A DNA stretch of 64,000 bases from Methylotenera sp. (lineage in GTDB: Bacteria > Pseudomonadota > Gammaproteobacteria > Burkholderiales > Methylophilaceae), in assembly GCF_030653755.1 (NCBI RefSeq), contig NZ_JAURYU010000024.1, positions 1 through 64,000 of the forward strand. The letters are read 5' to 3'. A program made the position numbers and the translations under genes. A model generated the notes under the pieces. It did no database searches. It saw only the letters and a list, made by a program, of their open reading frames with translations, and was not told where the DNA came from. Below are positions 41,973 to 51,521 of the stretch, piece after piece; position 1 is the stretch's first letter, and each line of letters begins with the position of its first letter.

Positions 41973-42299
41973 ATGGCTAACAATAATTTACCTTCACAAG
42001 TAGATGTTTCCAAAGAACAATTGATTGCTGACTTTAAAGTAGTCATTGCCGATGCAGAAGCTTTATTAAAAGCGACGGCAAGCCAAGGTGGTGAGGCCAT
42101 GGCTAGCTTACGCGCTAAAACTGAAGAATCTTTAGCTGTTGCAAAAGAAAAGCTGGCCGATGCCCAAGAAGCATTAGTGGCAAAAACAAAAGCGGCTGCG
42201 CGTGCAACAGATGACTATGTACACGACAAACCTTGGCACGCTGTTGGCATTGCGGCTGGTGTAGGGTTGGTGATTGGCTTACTTATCGGTCGTCGTTAA
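41973..42299 (+). CDS. DUF883 / ElaB-YqjD family protein
   Basis: DYVHDKPWHAVGIAAGVGLVIGLLIGRR C-terminus. Confidence 0.9.
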   Translation: MANNNLPSQVDVSKEQLIADFKVVIADAEALLKATASQGGEAMASLRAKTEESLAVAKEKLADAQEALVAKTKAAARATDDYVHDKPWHAVGIAAGVGLVIGLLIGRR

Positions 42300-42304
42300 T
42301 CACA

Positions 42305-42688
42305 ATGAGTGACAGTAATTACAATGATGGTCTGTTAGGCTCACTTAAAAGGCTCACCAACACATTTATTGCGATTGTACACACGCGTCTTGAACTCCTC
42401 AGTACAGATTTAGAAGAAGGACGCGAGCGTTTAATCACTTTACTCGCAATGACTTTTGTTGCCCTATTCTGCCTGTGCTTTGGCATGGTGTTGCTAGCCA
42501 TTTTAATTGTGGTCTTGTTTTGGGATACGCATCGCTTGCTTGTTTTAAGCCTGCTGACTGGTTTATTTATTTTCACTGGCGGCATCATTGGTACGCTAGC
42601 GATTCGCGCACTTAAAACAATGCCTAGAATGTTTGAAGCCAGCTTAGCTGAACTGGTTAAAGATCATCAAGAAACCAGTAAAGATTAG
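42305..42688 (+). CDS. Phage-holin-like/YqjE family membrane protein
   Basis: Two TM helices, position after the YqjD-like gene; TRLELLSTDLEEGRERL. Confidence 0.75.
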   Translation: MSDSNYNDGLLGSLKRLTNTFIAIVHTRLELLSTDLEEGRERLITLLAMTFVALFCLCFGMVLLAILIVVLFWDTHRLLVLSLLTGLFIFTGGIIGTLAIRALKTMPRMFEASLAELVKDHQETSKD

Positions 42689-42697
42689 GAGCGATTT

Positions 42698-42988
42698 GTG
42701 AGCCCTAAACGCACAACCATCGCAGAGCGCCGCGAGAAACTAATTCTTAAAGCGGCTTCGCAACGCGCTTTATTAGCACAAGATATCGCTCCCTTGGGCA
42801 CACCTTTAACCATTGCTTATCGTGGGTTTCAACTTGTTCGCTACGTCAAGCAACACCCTATTTTAATGCTAGGGGTCACCAGCGCTATCAGTGTTATTCG
42901 CCCCAGGCGCATGCTCCAATGGATAAAAACTGGTTTTTCTGCCCTTAATCTGGCACGTAGTGTGAGTAATCTCTTCATTAAGAAATAA
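42698..42988 (+). CDS. YqjK-like family protein
   Basis: Third gene of the yqjD-E-K arrangement; RREKLILKAASQRALLAQ. Confidence 0.65.
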   Translation: MSPKRTTIAERREKLILKAASQRALLAQDIAPLGTPLTIAYRGFQLVRYVKQHPILMLGVTSAISVIRPRRMLQWIKTGFSALNLARSVSNLFIKK

Positions 42989-43015
42989 AAAAAGCGGCTG
43001 ATGGCCGCTTTTTTT
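42987..43015 (+). terminator. Rho-independent terminator
   Basis: aaaaaaagcggc-tgat-ggccgctttttt. Confidence 0.85.
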
Positions 43016-43095
43016 ATTAAATCACATTAAATCACCTAGGTTAGATGCTAAACCGATGACGCTTCAGCATCTAGCTTAAGCACCCATCCGCTATC

Positions 43096-43647
43096 TTACT
43101 TTTGATCCCAAGAATCTTCCCACATACAGTGTTTGATTTTGTGACGGTTAGCAATCAACTCATCAATGCTAGGCTCATCATTTAATGCACGTTTAATCGC
43201 CAATTTAGTCGCATCATAGTTGTTTTTGTACATATCGGCTTTGTCTAATGTACCTGCTTTTTCTAGCTCGATACAACCTGGATCAATCCATACCAAACTA
43301 ATGATGCAAAGATCATTCGCTTGCTCTTTTGGAATGATGCCTTCGATAACACAATCTAAAATCGCATCAGCAGTTGCAGCTTGCACTACACCGCCAAACA
43401 AGGCTACATCAGTGCTGCCTTTTAATGTCACTTTTGGCACTGTCATACATACTGGGCGTACCATTTGGTTGATGTCACGCACGGCAAACATCGCTGTATG
43501 GCCTTTGCTTTGTGCCATCAAGTTTGCAAATGCTTGACCGACTGGTCCATCAACAGCGCCGATTAAGATTTCTGGCATTGCAGCTGTTACGTCTTTACCT
43601 TCGGTATAAACCGTTGCCTCGCCTGCTTTGAAAATGATTTTTGACAT
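43096..43647 (-). CDS. fae: Formaldehyde-activating enzyme (Fae) paralog
   Basis: EILIGAVDGPVGQAFANLMAQSKGHTAMFAV, TVPKVTLKG, YKNNYDATKLAIKRALNDEPSIDE. Confidence 0.85.
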   Translation of the reverse strand: MSKIIFKAGEATVYTEGKDVTAAMPEILIGAVDGPVGQAFANLMAQSKGHTAMFAVRDINQMVRPVCMTVPKVTLKGSTDVALFGGVVQAATADAILDCVIEGIIPKEQANDLCIISLVWIDPGCIELEKAGTLDKADMYKNNYDATKLAIKRALNDEPSIDELIANRHKIKHCMWEDSWDQK

Positions 43648-43700
43648 GAGAAATCCTTGAGAAATTAAAACAATGAAAAATTTGAATAAAATTTAGTAAC

Positions 43701-43741
43701 GCTATTCTATAAAGTAGGATTTTATAGAATAGCCCTACTTT
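43701..43741 (-). promoter_or_regulatory. Strong hairpin with competing alternative pairing in the fae-paralog leader
   Basis: gctattctataaa-gtaggat-tttatagaatagc (13-bp perfect arms); aaagtagg (43711-43718) is also complementary to cctacttt (43734-43741). Confidence 0.5.
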
Positions 43742-43859
43742 AAGCAATTTACATCCTAATAAAGCCATGCTGGGTATGCACCAGTGAATCGCTCCATATG
43801 AGTGCGCCAAATTGGTGCATAGTGTAATATGACTAAATACATCACTAGGTTTATTAAGC

Positions 43860-45044
43860 TTGGACAAACTCAAACAGTGGCTACATGGCTTTGCGCCTGA
43901 ACGCATTACCGTTAATCATACAGAACGCTTGCGGGCGGGCATTGGCGCTTTTCTCGGCATATTATGCACAGGGCTGACCACTTATTACATCGCTGGTGAT
44001 ACTAGCGCACTTCCGTTCTTAATTGCGCCGATGGGTGCTTCTGCCGTCTTATTATTCGCTGTTCCGTCCAGCCCTTTAGCACAACCCTGGTCTATTATTG
44101 GCGGCAACACCATAGCAGCTTTTATTGGTGTCACTTGTGCGATGTGGATTGCTCACCCAGCCACCGCTGCTGCATTAGCCGTGAGCTTATCAATTGTGGC
44201 GATGTTTGCCTTAAGGTGTTTACACCCGCCTAGCGGTGCTATCGCACTCACGGCAGTGCTAGGTGGCGCCACTATCCATGCTCAGGGCTATTGGTTTGTA
44301 CTGGCGCCAGTGGGCATTAACTCTTTACTGTTACTACTGGTCGCTATTCTTTTTAACAATGCAACACGCCGCCCTTATCCACATCTAAGCACAAAAGCTT
44401 CTCAGCAATCAGCCAACAATATCCCCGCTGAAATGCGCTTTGGCTTTAATACAGAAGATTTAAATGCCGTATTAAAAGAATATAATCAAGTGCTTGATGT
44501 CAGTCGAGATGACTTGCAAAGTTTGTTACAACAAACCGAAATGCATGCTTATCGCCGCCGCTTTGGTGAAATTATTTGTGCTGACATTATGTCTAAAGAG
44601 GTTGTCACCGTAGTGTTTGGTACGCTGTTAGAGGATGCCTGGCTACTCATGCGACAGCATCAAATCAAAGCACTGCCAGTCATTGACCGTGCTAGGCGTG
44701 TAATAGGCATTATCACACAAGCCAACTTTATGCAGCATGCCAATTTAGAGGTATACGAAGGTTTTGAAACCAAGCTCAAAAGCTTTATTCGCAGAACCCA
44801 TACACTTTCTTCACATAAGCCTGAAGTTGTTGGGCAAATCATGACCTCTCCAGCAACCACCGCTTCATCAAACATGCATATTATTGAGCTGATTCCACTG
44901 ATGACACAAGCTAATGTACATCACCATATCCCAGTGGTTGATGATGATCGTCGCTTAGTGGGCATGGTGACACAATCTGATTTAGTGTCCGCGCTTTATC
45001 ACGGCCGCATTGCTAACTTGCGTACCTTAGGATTATCTTCCTAG
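43860..45044 (+). CDS. HPP-family membrane protein with C-terminal tandem CBS domains
   Basis: LIAPMGASAVLLFAVPSSPLAQPWSIIGGNTIAA, LRCLHPPSGAIALTAVLGG; two CBS repeats. Confidence 0.92.
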   Translation: MDKLKQWLHGFAPERITVNHTERLRAGIGAFLGILCTGLTTYYIAGDTSALPFLIAPMGASAVLLFAVPSSPLAQPWSIIGGNTIAAFIGVTCAMWIAHPATAAALAVSLSIVAMFALRCLHPPSGAIALTAVLGGATIHAQGYWFVLAPVGINSLLLLLVAILFNNATRRPYPHLSTKASQQSANNIPAEMRFGFNTEDLNAVLKEYNQVLDVSRDDLQSLLQQTEMHAYRRRFGEIICADIMSKEVVTVVFGTLLEDAWLLMRQHQIKALPVIDRARRVIGIITQANFMQHANLEVYEGFETKLKSFIRRTHTLSSHKPEVVGQIMTSPATTASSNMHIIELIPLMTQANVHHHIPVVDDDRRLVGMVTQSDLVSALYHGRIANLRTLGLSS

Positions 45045-45045
45045 A

Positions 45046-46233
45046 TTACTTAGTTTCACTGACAGCCATACTTGAGTAAGTCACCACTTGGTTACGCCCA
45101 CGCTGCTTAGCACGATATAAGGCTTGATCTGCTGCTTTTACAAGGTCTAAAAATTCAAATCCGATATCACTCGAGTCTGCAACACCGATGCTCACCGTCA
45201 CATTTATACGTTCTTTACCCAACATTAACGTAAATTCTGCAAAGGCCAAACGCAAGCGCTCTGCCAACTCAAATGCTTCTTTTTCTGTCGTCGCGGTAAG
45301 CAACATGCAGAACTCCTCACCACCGTAGCGAGCAAAATAATCATCTGGTCGAATCGATTTTTGGGCAATTTCAGCCAAAGCGCACAAAACTTTATCGCCA
45401 GCAGGATGACCATAACGATCATTAATCGATTTAAAGAAATCGATATCAATCATCATAATCGCCAATGACTCACCTCTGCGCATACAGCGCGCTCTCAGCC
45501 GCAATGCATCTTCTTCTATCCTGCGTCGATTCAACGCACCAGTCAGCGCATCCCGCGATGCCATCTGGTATACATCAGCAATTAGCCGATGGTTTAGCAT
45601 CAATAACAAACCAAATGATATGCAAAATTGTAATAAACAACCAATGACAAATGGCATGGAATTAATGGCAGTATTCACATGCAGTCCAATCACCTGATCC
45701 GGCGAGCGCATAATAATGACGCCTCGCGCGAGCATCAGCATCGCCATCATCGCAAATGATAATCCCGTAAACCAGTATGAGACTCTCAATGAAGCTTCTG
45801 TTTTTACCAAAAGCACACGAGCACAAAGCGCATATATCAAGAAAAATAAAAAAGAATTGATGACAGCACGTAGATGAAAATCTGGATGAACAACGTTAAA
45901 CCAAATACTCTGACAAAATATGATGCCTATGAATAATGCAACTAACTGCCAGTGTGTTGGCTGCTCTTTAAATGCCCGAATCCCCATTAACTGCAGACTG
46001 ACACCCGTTGCAATGAATGTCACCCCCAACACCACAGCCCAGTCATGTCCAGGGGTAGTACGGCCAAAAAAATAGGCTAGACTAAAGCCAAAGCCGATAC
46101 ATAAGTTTGCTACTGCCCACTGCCTAACACCGCGGATACGGCCCACTCGCAAACCTGCTAGTTGAAATAAGCAGAAAAACATAAAAGCCAACATAGCAAA
46201 CATCACCATGATGGTACGTACATCTAAACCCAT
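45046..46233 (-). CDS. Membrane diguanylate cyclase (GGDEF)
   Basis: RPDDYFARYGGEEF (GGEEF with RxxD I-site), multiple TM helices. Confidence 0.92.
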   Translation of the reverse strand: MGLDVRTIMVMFAMLAFMFFCLFQLAGLRVGRIRGVRQWAVANLCIGFGFSLAYFFGRTTPGHDWAVVLGVTFIATGVSLQLMGIRAFKEQPTHWQLVALFIGIIFCQSIWFNVVHPDFHLRAVINSFLFFLIYALCARVLLVKTEASLRVSYWFTGLSFAMMAMLMLARGVIIMRSPDQVIGLHVNTAINSMPFVIGCLLQFCISFGLLLMLNHRLIADVYQMASRDALTGALNRRRIEEDALRLRARCMRRGESLAIMMIDIDFFKSINDRYGHPAGDKVLCALAEIAQKSIRPDDYFARYGGEEFCMLLTATTEKEAFELAERLRLAFAEFTLMLGKERINVTVSIGVADSSDIGFEFLDLVKAADQALYRAKQRGRNQVVTYSSMAVSETK

Positions 46234-46517
46234 GCAAAGCTCCTAAAGACTCATAGCATTATCCCTTAATTACTGATATTTAAGAAATTTTTGGCATGAC
46301 TAGTGATCAATATGATGTGACTTTCACCAATCAATCAAAATTTTGTAAGATTGTGATTAAGCCAGCCTAAAAAAATTTATCACCCTTTACTGATTACGTA
46401 AAATCATGAGCTCTCATTCATTAAAGTACATACGCTTAAATTGAAACCCTTGAGTATGATGTTAATCATACAAGTACGACATCAATCTTGATGTAAACAA
46501 AACTAAGGAGAAATATT

Positions 46518-46589
46518 ATGTGGACAACACCAGCAGCTACAGAAATGCGTTTTGGCTTTGAAGTTACAATGTACGTAATGAACAAGTAA
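46518..46589 (+). CDS. pqqA: PqqA, PQQ precursor peptide (23 aa), not in the supplied ORF track
   Basis: MWTTPAATEMRFGFEVTMYVMNK with conserved E-V-T-M-Y core; SD aaggag 8 nt upstream. Confidence 0.93.
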   Translation: MWTTPAATEMRFGFEVTMYVMNK

Positions 46590-46622
46590 TTCGCGTTAAT
46601 TTTTAGTCATCTATGACTGAAT

Positions 46623-46654
46623 AAAAAGCCTACTCATTGCTGAGTAGGCTTTTT
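46623..46654 (+). terminator. Rho-independent terminator after pqqA
   Basis: aaaaagcctactca-ttgc-tgagtaggcttttt. Confidence 0.9.
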
Positions 46655-46714
46655 CACTTTTAAATTCACATTCAATAGCGCCTTTTCACGAAGGCGCTAA
46701 TTACTCACCAACAA

Positions 46715-47194
46715 TCAGGCATCTATACGTTGCATATCCCGATGTAAAATACCTGCATCAACATATGCCTCACTACATACCTTAAACCCGAACCTCTCAT
46801 AAAATGCGATTGCATGCACTTGTGCAGACAACGTAATAACACGTATCCCCAACTGCTGATAATAAGCAATCGCTGACTTTAGCAATGCTGTACCTACACC
46901 TAAGCCACGCCAAGGCTGCATGACTGCCATACGGCCAACACTGCCATCCCCCAATAGCCTTGCACAGCCTATCGCCTCGCCTGTTGCGCTCAGTGCCAGT
47001 AAATGTTGAGCCGTTTCATCTAAACCGTCCCACTCTAATGCTAGAGGCACGTTCTGTTCAGCAATAAACACCGCTTCACGCACAGTCATTAATTGTTGTG
47101 CATGCGTTTGCCATGTAACTTTCTGTATATTGAACTGTATATTGAAACTATCTTGCAATGTTAACCCCTTGCGAGCGTTGGCAGTAACAGGCAT
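46715..47194 (-). CDS. GNAT-family N-acetyltransferase
   Basis: VREAVFIAEQNVPLALEWDGLDE, VMQPWRGLGVGTALLKSAI, AIAFYERFGFKV. Confidence 0.9.
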   Translation of the reverse strand: MPVTANARKGLTLQDSFNIQFNIQKVTWQTHAQQLMTVREAVFIAEQNVPLALEWDGLDETAQHLLALSATGEAIGCARLLGDGSVGRMAVMQPWRGLGVGTALLKSAIAYYQQLGIRVITLSAQVHAIAFYERFGFKVCSEAYVDAGILHRDMQRIDA

Positions 47195-47233
47195 TATGCA
47201 ACCTTGGTCTTTAATTAATGATTAAGGTTTTAT

Positions 47234-47608
47234 ATGCAAAAATACTTAGCAACTTTAGCTCGAATTTTATTAGCGCAACTCTTTTTAGTACAAGTTATAG
47301 TGCTTATTATTGGTTTTACAAGCAATCCTGATGGCTACCAGCAATATCAGGCAAGCTTGGGCAGCATGGGTTTACCTGGCATTTTTGCCCCACTGATTAT
47401 TTTAGTAAACACAATTGGTGGCTTAGCTTTGTTGCTAGGTTACAAAACCAAAGCTTTTGCATTGGTGATGGCGGTTTATATTGTCGGCTTAACGCTATTG
47501 CTTAAATTACCTTTGTTGCAATACTTAGCAATTGCTGGTGGCCTTTTATTGCTACACGCAAACCCAAATACTGCTTGTAGCTTAGATAACCTTAAGAATA
47601 AAGCTTAA
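47234..47608 (+). CDS. DoxX-family membrane protein
   Basis: Four TM helices, LARILLAQLFLV, GGLALLLGYKTKAFAL. Confidence 0.85.
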   Translation: MQKYLATLARILLAQLFLVQVIVLIIGFTSNPDGYQQYQASLGSMGLPGIFAPLIILVNTIGGLALLLGYKTKAFALVMAVYIVGLTLLLKLPLLQYLAIAGGLLLLHANPNTACSLDNLKNKA

Positions 47609-47649
47609 AACTAAACTTCTTTTAAATTGAGGTTTTAAAATTGCACAGT

Positions 47650-47678
47650 AAAAAAGCGGCTTAATTGCCGCTTTTTTT
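47650..47678. terminator. Bidirectional terminator between convergent genes
   Basis: aaaaaagcggc-ttaatt-gccgcttttttt. Confidence 0.85.
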
Positions 47679-48615
47679 ATTCCCACTCCAGCACAGGGTA
47701 AATTGTATTCACATTGCGACGATTAGCAATTTCAAACAACTTCCAGTGATTCCGCTCACTTTCAGCCGCTGTATCCATGGCTTTTTCCATACTCACATTG
47801 TTTTTAATGCTGGCACGTACATCATTTAATAATACCGTCAAATATCGCTCTGCATTACTTAGTGCAGCCAGCCATTCTTTAGTGACTGGGCCATGCCCTG
47901 GCACCACCTGTTTTGCTGGGCTGTCTTTTAATTTGATGATTTCCGCAATTAAGCCTTTAATATCACCCTCTATCACTGGCGTACGCTCGATAAACAATAA
48001 ATCACCCGCAAACAAAGTGCCTGTTTTACGATCAATCAAGGTAATATCGGTATTGGTATGCGCAATTGGATGCGCTTTTAATAACAAGACTCTATCGCCT
48101 AAATCAAGCTCCATCGTGGTTTTAACAACCAATGTCGGCTTAACTAAATCACTGCCTATCGCATCATCATGCAGAAAACGCTCATTAAGCTTAGTATATT
48201 GCTCACTTCTTACGTCCATTGCATTGCCTAATTTCTCATGGCCTACAAACTCTGGCTTTGGTTCAGTTGGATTTTTGGGTAAGAATGCAGCATTACCGTA
48301 AATGTGGTCAGGGTGCACATGCGTATTAATCACATACAAAACAGGTAAAGGTGTGACTTTACGGATAGCCGCTTGTAATTGCTGACCAACTTTCAGGCTA
48401 CCCCCTGTATCAATCACCGCAACGCCCTTACTACCAACAATAAAGCTAATATTACAGATATCGCCCTGATAGCCAGTATCAATGTCTAAATGCTCACCAT
48501 GATGCACATAAATACCTTCTGCCACCGATTCCACTGCAAAATCATGATGCTGAACCTGTGCATGTGAACAGCTAATGATTGAAAATAGACTCATGGTTAT
48601 CATTAAAATTCTCAT
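47677..48615 (-). CDS. Secreted MBL-fold metallohydrolase (quinoprotein-relay/SoxH-like)
   Basis: Signal peptide, THVHPDH, GDLLFIERTPVIEGD, VPGHGPV; overall sequence resembles the quinoprotein relay zinc metallohydrolase group. Confidence 0.7.
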   Translation of the reverse strand: MRILMITMSLFSIISCSHAQVQHHDFAVESVAEGIYVHHGEHLDIDTGYQGDICNISFIVGSKGVAVIDTGGSLKVGQQLQAAIRKVTPLPVLYVINTHVHPDHIYGNAAFLPKNPTEPKPEFVGHEKLGNAMDVRSEQYTKLNERFLHDDAIGSDLVKPTLVVKTTMELDLGDRVLLLKAHPIAHTNTDITLIDRKTGTLFAGDLLFIERTPVIEGDIKGLIAEIIKLKDSPAKQVVPGHGPVTKEWLAALSNAERYLTVLLNDVRASIKNNVSMEKAMDTAAESERNHWKLFEIANRRNVNTIYPVLEWE

Positions 48616-48744
48616 GAATGATTCCTTGCGTTAAGGTTAGCGATTAAAATGACTATTTTTTATGCAATCATTTGGTTTTATACAATCATTAACTGTGACC
48701 ATAGTCACAGTTAAATGTTAATTTAGTGCTACTAGGATATTACT

Positions 48745-49344
48745 ATGAATCAAGCTTCTACACGTTATACAAAACCCGCTGTTATTCTTCACTGGCTTAT
48801 TGCACTTGTTATTTTCGCGATGTTTGCACTAGGTTGGTACATGAGTGAAATTCCAAAGGATGCAGCCAAACAATCTGCTTTTGATCTGTTTGACTTGGGC
48901 ATTTATACATGGGAGCTTGCTAAAGAGGCTAGCCCAAGAACCTTTTACTTTAACTTACATAAATCCATTGGCGTTACATTACTAGCCCTTATCGCTATTC
49001 GCGTATTGTGGCGCATCACGCACCGCCCACCTGCCATGCTCAGCTCATATAAACCTTGGGAGAAAAAACTAGCCACAGCTATGCATCACTCTTTGTATTT
49101 ATTAATGGTAGCTATGCCAGTTACTGGCTTGATCATGGCCGTTAACAGCAAATACGGTGTGATGTGGTTTGGTATCGACTTTATTGAGGGCTTAGATAAC
49201 AGCACGTTGCGCGATTTATTCAAAGAAGCGCATGAAATTATCGGCGCACTACTATTGATCGCGGTCATCGTTCATATTGTTGGTGCTTTAAAACACAAGT
49301 TTATTGATAAAGATGGCACCATGAAACGTATGTCATTTAAATAA
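48745..49344 (+). CDS. Cytochrome b561-family protein
   Basis: RYTKPAVILHWLIALVIFAMFALGWYM, HKSIGVTLLALIAIRVLWRITHRPP, conserved His residues. Confidence 0.92.
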   Translation: MNQASTRYTKPAVILHWLIALVIFAMFALGWYMSEIPKDAAKQSAFDLFDLGIYTWELAKEASPRTFYFNLHKSIGVTLLALIAIRVLWRITHRPPAMLSSYKPWEKKLATAMHHSLYLLMVAMPVTGLIMAVNSKYGVMWFGIDFIEGLDNSTLRDLFKEAHEIIGALLLIAVIVHIVGALKHKFIDKDGTMKRMSFK

Positions 49345-49373
49345 CAAATTATCTATACTGAGTAACTCCCATG

Positions 49374-49400
49374 AAAAAGCCCGCTACTAGCGGGCTTTTT
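49374..49400. terminator. Rho-independent terminator (convergent)
   Basis: aaaaagcccgc-tacta-gcgggctttttt. Confidence 0.85.
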
Positions 49401-49405
49401 TATCA

Positions 49406-50365
49406 TTATTTTGCTTTTCTTGTCGCTAATAAACTTAATAGCATACTTGTTCCAAGCACAGAAACCACCACCCCTAATGACACCGCCACTGGGATTTTAA
49501 ACCACTCCACGATTAACATTTTTGTACCGACAAATATCAACACTATCGCCAAGCCAAATTTAAGCAAATGAAAGCGCTCTGCCATATCAGCCAATAAGAA
49601 ATAAAGTGCACGTAAGCCCAATATAGCAAAAATATTGGAAGTAAAGACGATAAACGGATCATTGGTAATCGCAAATATCGCAGGGATACTATCCATCGCA
49701 AAAATAACATCTGAAAACTCAATCAGCACCAACACTAAAAACATCGGCGTAAACCAACGCACACCATTCTCAGTAATCCAAAACTTATCCGCATGGAACT
49801 GATCAGTGATACGAATATGTTTGCGTAACCATTTAAGCAAAGGGTTAGTAGCCAAGTTAGGCTCATGGTCCGCAAATACAAACATCTTGATGCCTGTGAT
49901 CAGTAAAAATGCGCCAAATATATATAACACCCAATGGAACTGCGCTATCAGCCACGCACCAACTAAAATCATTAACGCACGTAAGATAATGGCACCCAAT
50001 ACCCCATACACCAATATACGTTTTTGATACTCCAACGGCACTGCAAAATAACTAAAGATCATCACAAACACAAAGATGTTATCCATCGCTAGTGTTTTTT
50101 CTAGCAAGTAGCCCGTGAGATACTCCATCGCTCTCGCATCGGCAATCGCCCTGCCACTTGTATGGTCAAGCCATGCCCATAAAGCGGCGCCAAACAACAT
50201 CGCCAAGGTAAACCACACCAATGACCAAATAAGCGCCTCGCGCGCGCCTACCTTATGTGCCCCTTTGCGCCCTAGCGCAAACATATCAATGGCAAGCATG
50301 GCGACAACAAATATGCCGAAACCTCCCCACATCCACCAAGTGCCTATCGATTGTAATTCGTTCAT
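49406..50365 (-). CDS. TerC-family integral membrane protein
   Basis: LLEKTLAMDNIFVFVMIFSYFAVP, EFSDVIFAMDSIPAIFAITNDPFIVFTSNIFAILGLRALYFLLADM. Confidence 0.95.
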   Translation of the reverse strand: MNELQSIGTWWMWGGFGIFVVAMLAIDMFALGRKGAHKVGAREALIWSLVWFTLAMLFGAALWAWLDHTSGRAIADARAMEYLTGYLLEKTLAMDNIFVFVMIFSYFAVPLEYQKRILVYGVLGAIILRALMILVGAWLIAQFHWVLYIFGAFLLITGIKMFVFADHEPNLATNPLLKWLRKHIRITDQFHADKFWITENGVRWFTPMFLVLVLIEFSDVIFAMDSIPAIFAITNDPFIVFTSNIFAILGLRALYFLLADMAERFHLLKFGLAIVLIFVGTKMLIVEWFKIPVAVSLGVVVSVLGTSMLLSLLATRKAK

Positions 50366-50430
50366 GCATGCCTCATCTGATTAATATTGACTCATTGACT
50401 GCTTCGTAGCGCCACGCTATCGGCCCACAT

Positions 50431-50476
50431 AAATAAGGCCGAGAAATATGATTGATATCTCTCAGCCTCTTATTTT
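50431..50476 (-). terminator. Long hairpin terminator downstream of htpX
   Basis: On minus strand aggctgagagatat-caatc-atatttctcggcct then tattt; pairs with two wobbles. Confidence 0.6.
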
Positions 50477-50511
50477 TTAAGTGCTAACTTATTAAAAGTA
50501 GCCGTTCTTGT

Positions 50512-51384
50512 TTATTGTGATTCACGCAATGCAGCAATACGCTCATCTAAGCCTGGGTGGGTTGCAAATAGTTTTGATAGCCCACCTTTACCTGATATAC
50601 CAAAGGCCGCCATTTGTTCAGGCAATGCTGATGGCTCATGTTGTGCTTGCAAACGTTGCAATGCAGCAATCATCTTGTTTTTACTTGTTAACTTGGCCGC
50701 GCCAGCATCTGCCCTAAACTCACGCTGACGTGAAAACCACATCACAATGATAGAGGCCAAAATACCTAATACAAATTGCGCAATCATCATGGTGATAAAA
50801 AATGCAGGGCCTGTACCGCGCTCCGTTTTAAACACCACTTTATCCACCACATACCCAATCACGCGTGATAAAAACATCACAAAGGTATTCACAACACCTT
50901 GAATCAAGGTCAACGTAACCATATCCCCATTAGCGATGTGTGATATCTCATGCGCCAGCACTGCCTCAACCTCGTCTTTAGTCATGGCGTTTAATAAACC
51001 GCTAGATACTGCCACTAATGAGCTGTTCTTTGTCATACCAGTTGCAAAAGCATTGACTTCTGGCGTGTTAAAAATGGCCACTTCTGGCATTTTAATGCCT
51101 ACAGCTTCAGCTTGTTGGCGCACAGTTTTAACCAACCATATTTCAGTTGCTGTGCGTGGCTCTTCAATCACCACTGCGCCAGACATCCGTTTTGCGGTCC
51201 ATTTAGAAATCGCCAATGAGATAAACGCACCACCAAAACCCATAATGGCAGAAAACGCTAAGAGGTTGCCCAAATCTAAGCCATTGGCATTTAAGTATGG
51301 CTCTACACCTAAAATACGCATGGTGATAGAAAGCACAAACACTATGGCTAAGTTGGTTGCTAGAAAATATAAAACACGTTTCAT
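50512..51384 (-). CDS. htpX: Protease HtpX
   Basis: [30 protein letters not shown], typical HtpX. Confidence 0.95.
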   Translation of the reverse strand: MKRVLYFLATNLAIVFVLSITMRILGVEPYLNANGLDLGNLLAFSAIMGFGGAFISLAISKWTAKRMSGAVVIEEPRTATEIWLVKTVRQQAEAVGIKMPEVAIFNTPEVNAFATGMTKNSSLVAVSSGLLNAMTKDEVEAVLAHEISHIANGDMVTLTLIQGVVNTFVMFLSRVIGYVVDKVVFKTERGTGPAFFITMMIAQFVLGILASIIVMWFSRQREFRADAGAAKLTSKNKMIAALQRLQAQHEPSALPEQMAAFGISGKGGLSKLFATHPGLDERIAALRESQ

Positions 51385-51521
51385 ATGGTCTCCTTCGGTT
51401 TAATCCGCTACCTGTTAAAATCAGGTTAATGACAATGTTGCTACTTTAGTATGTTTTTATATTCAATAAAAGCAGAATATTTCTGATTGATTGTTCGGTT
51501 TTTACGAGCTATTCTGCCTAT

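Noticed and set aside
42305-42688. Phage holin suggesting a prophage
   Set aside because: Flanked by YqjD-like and YqjK-like genes; matches the chromosomal yqjD-E-K trio and no phage genes are nearby.
50366-50511. Manganese (yybP-ykoY) riboswitch upstream of terC
   Set aside because: The hairpin at 50431-50476 is better explained as the htpX terminator; the conserved yybP-ykoY core could not be recognised.
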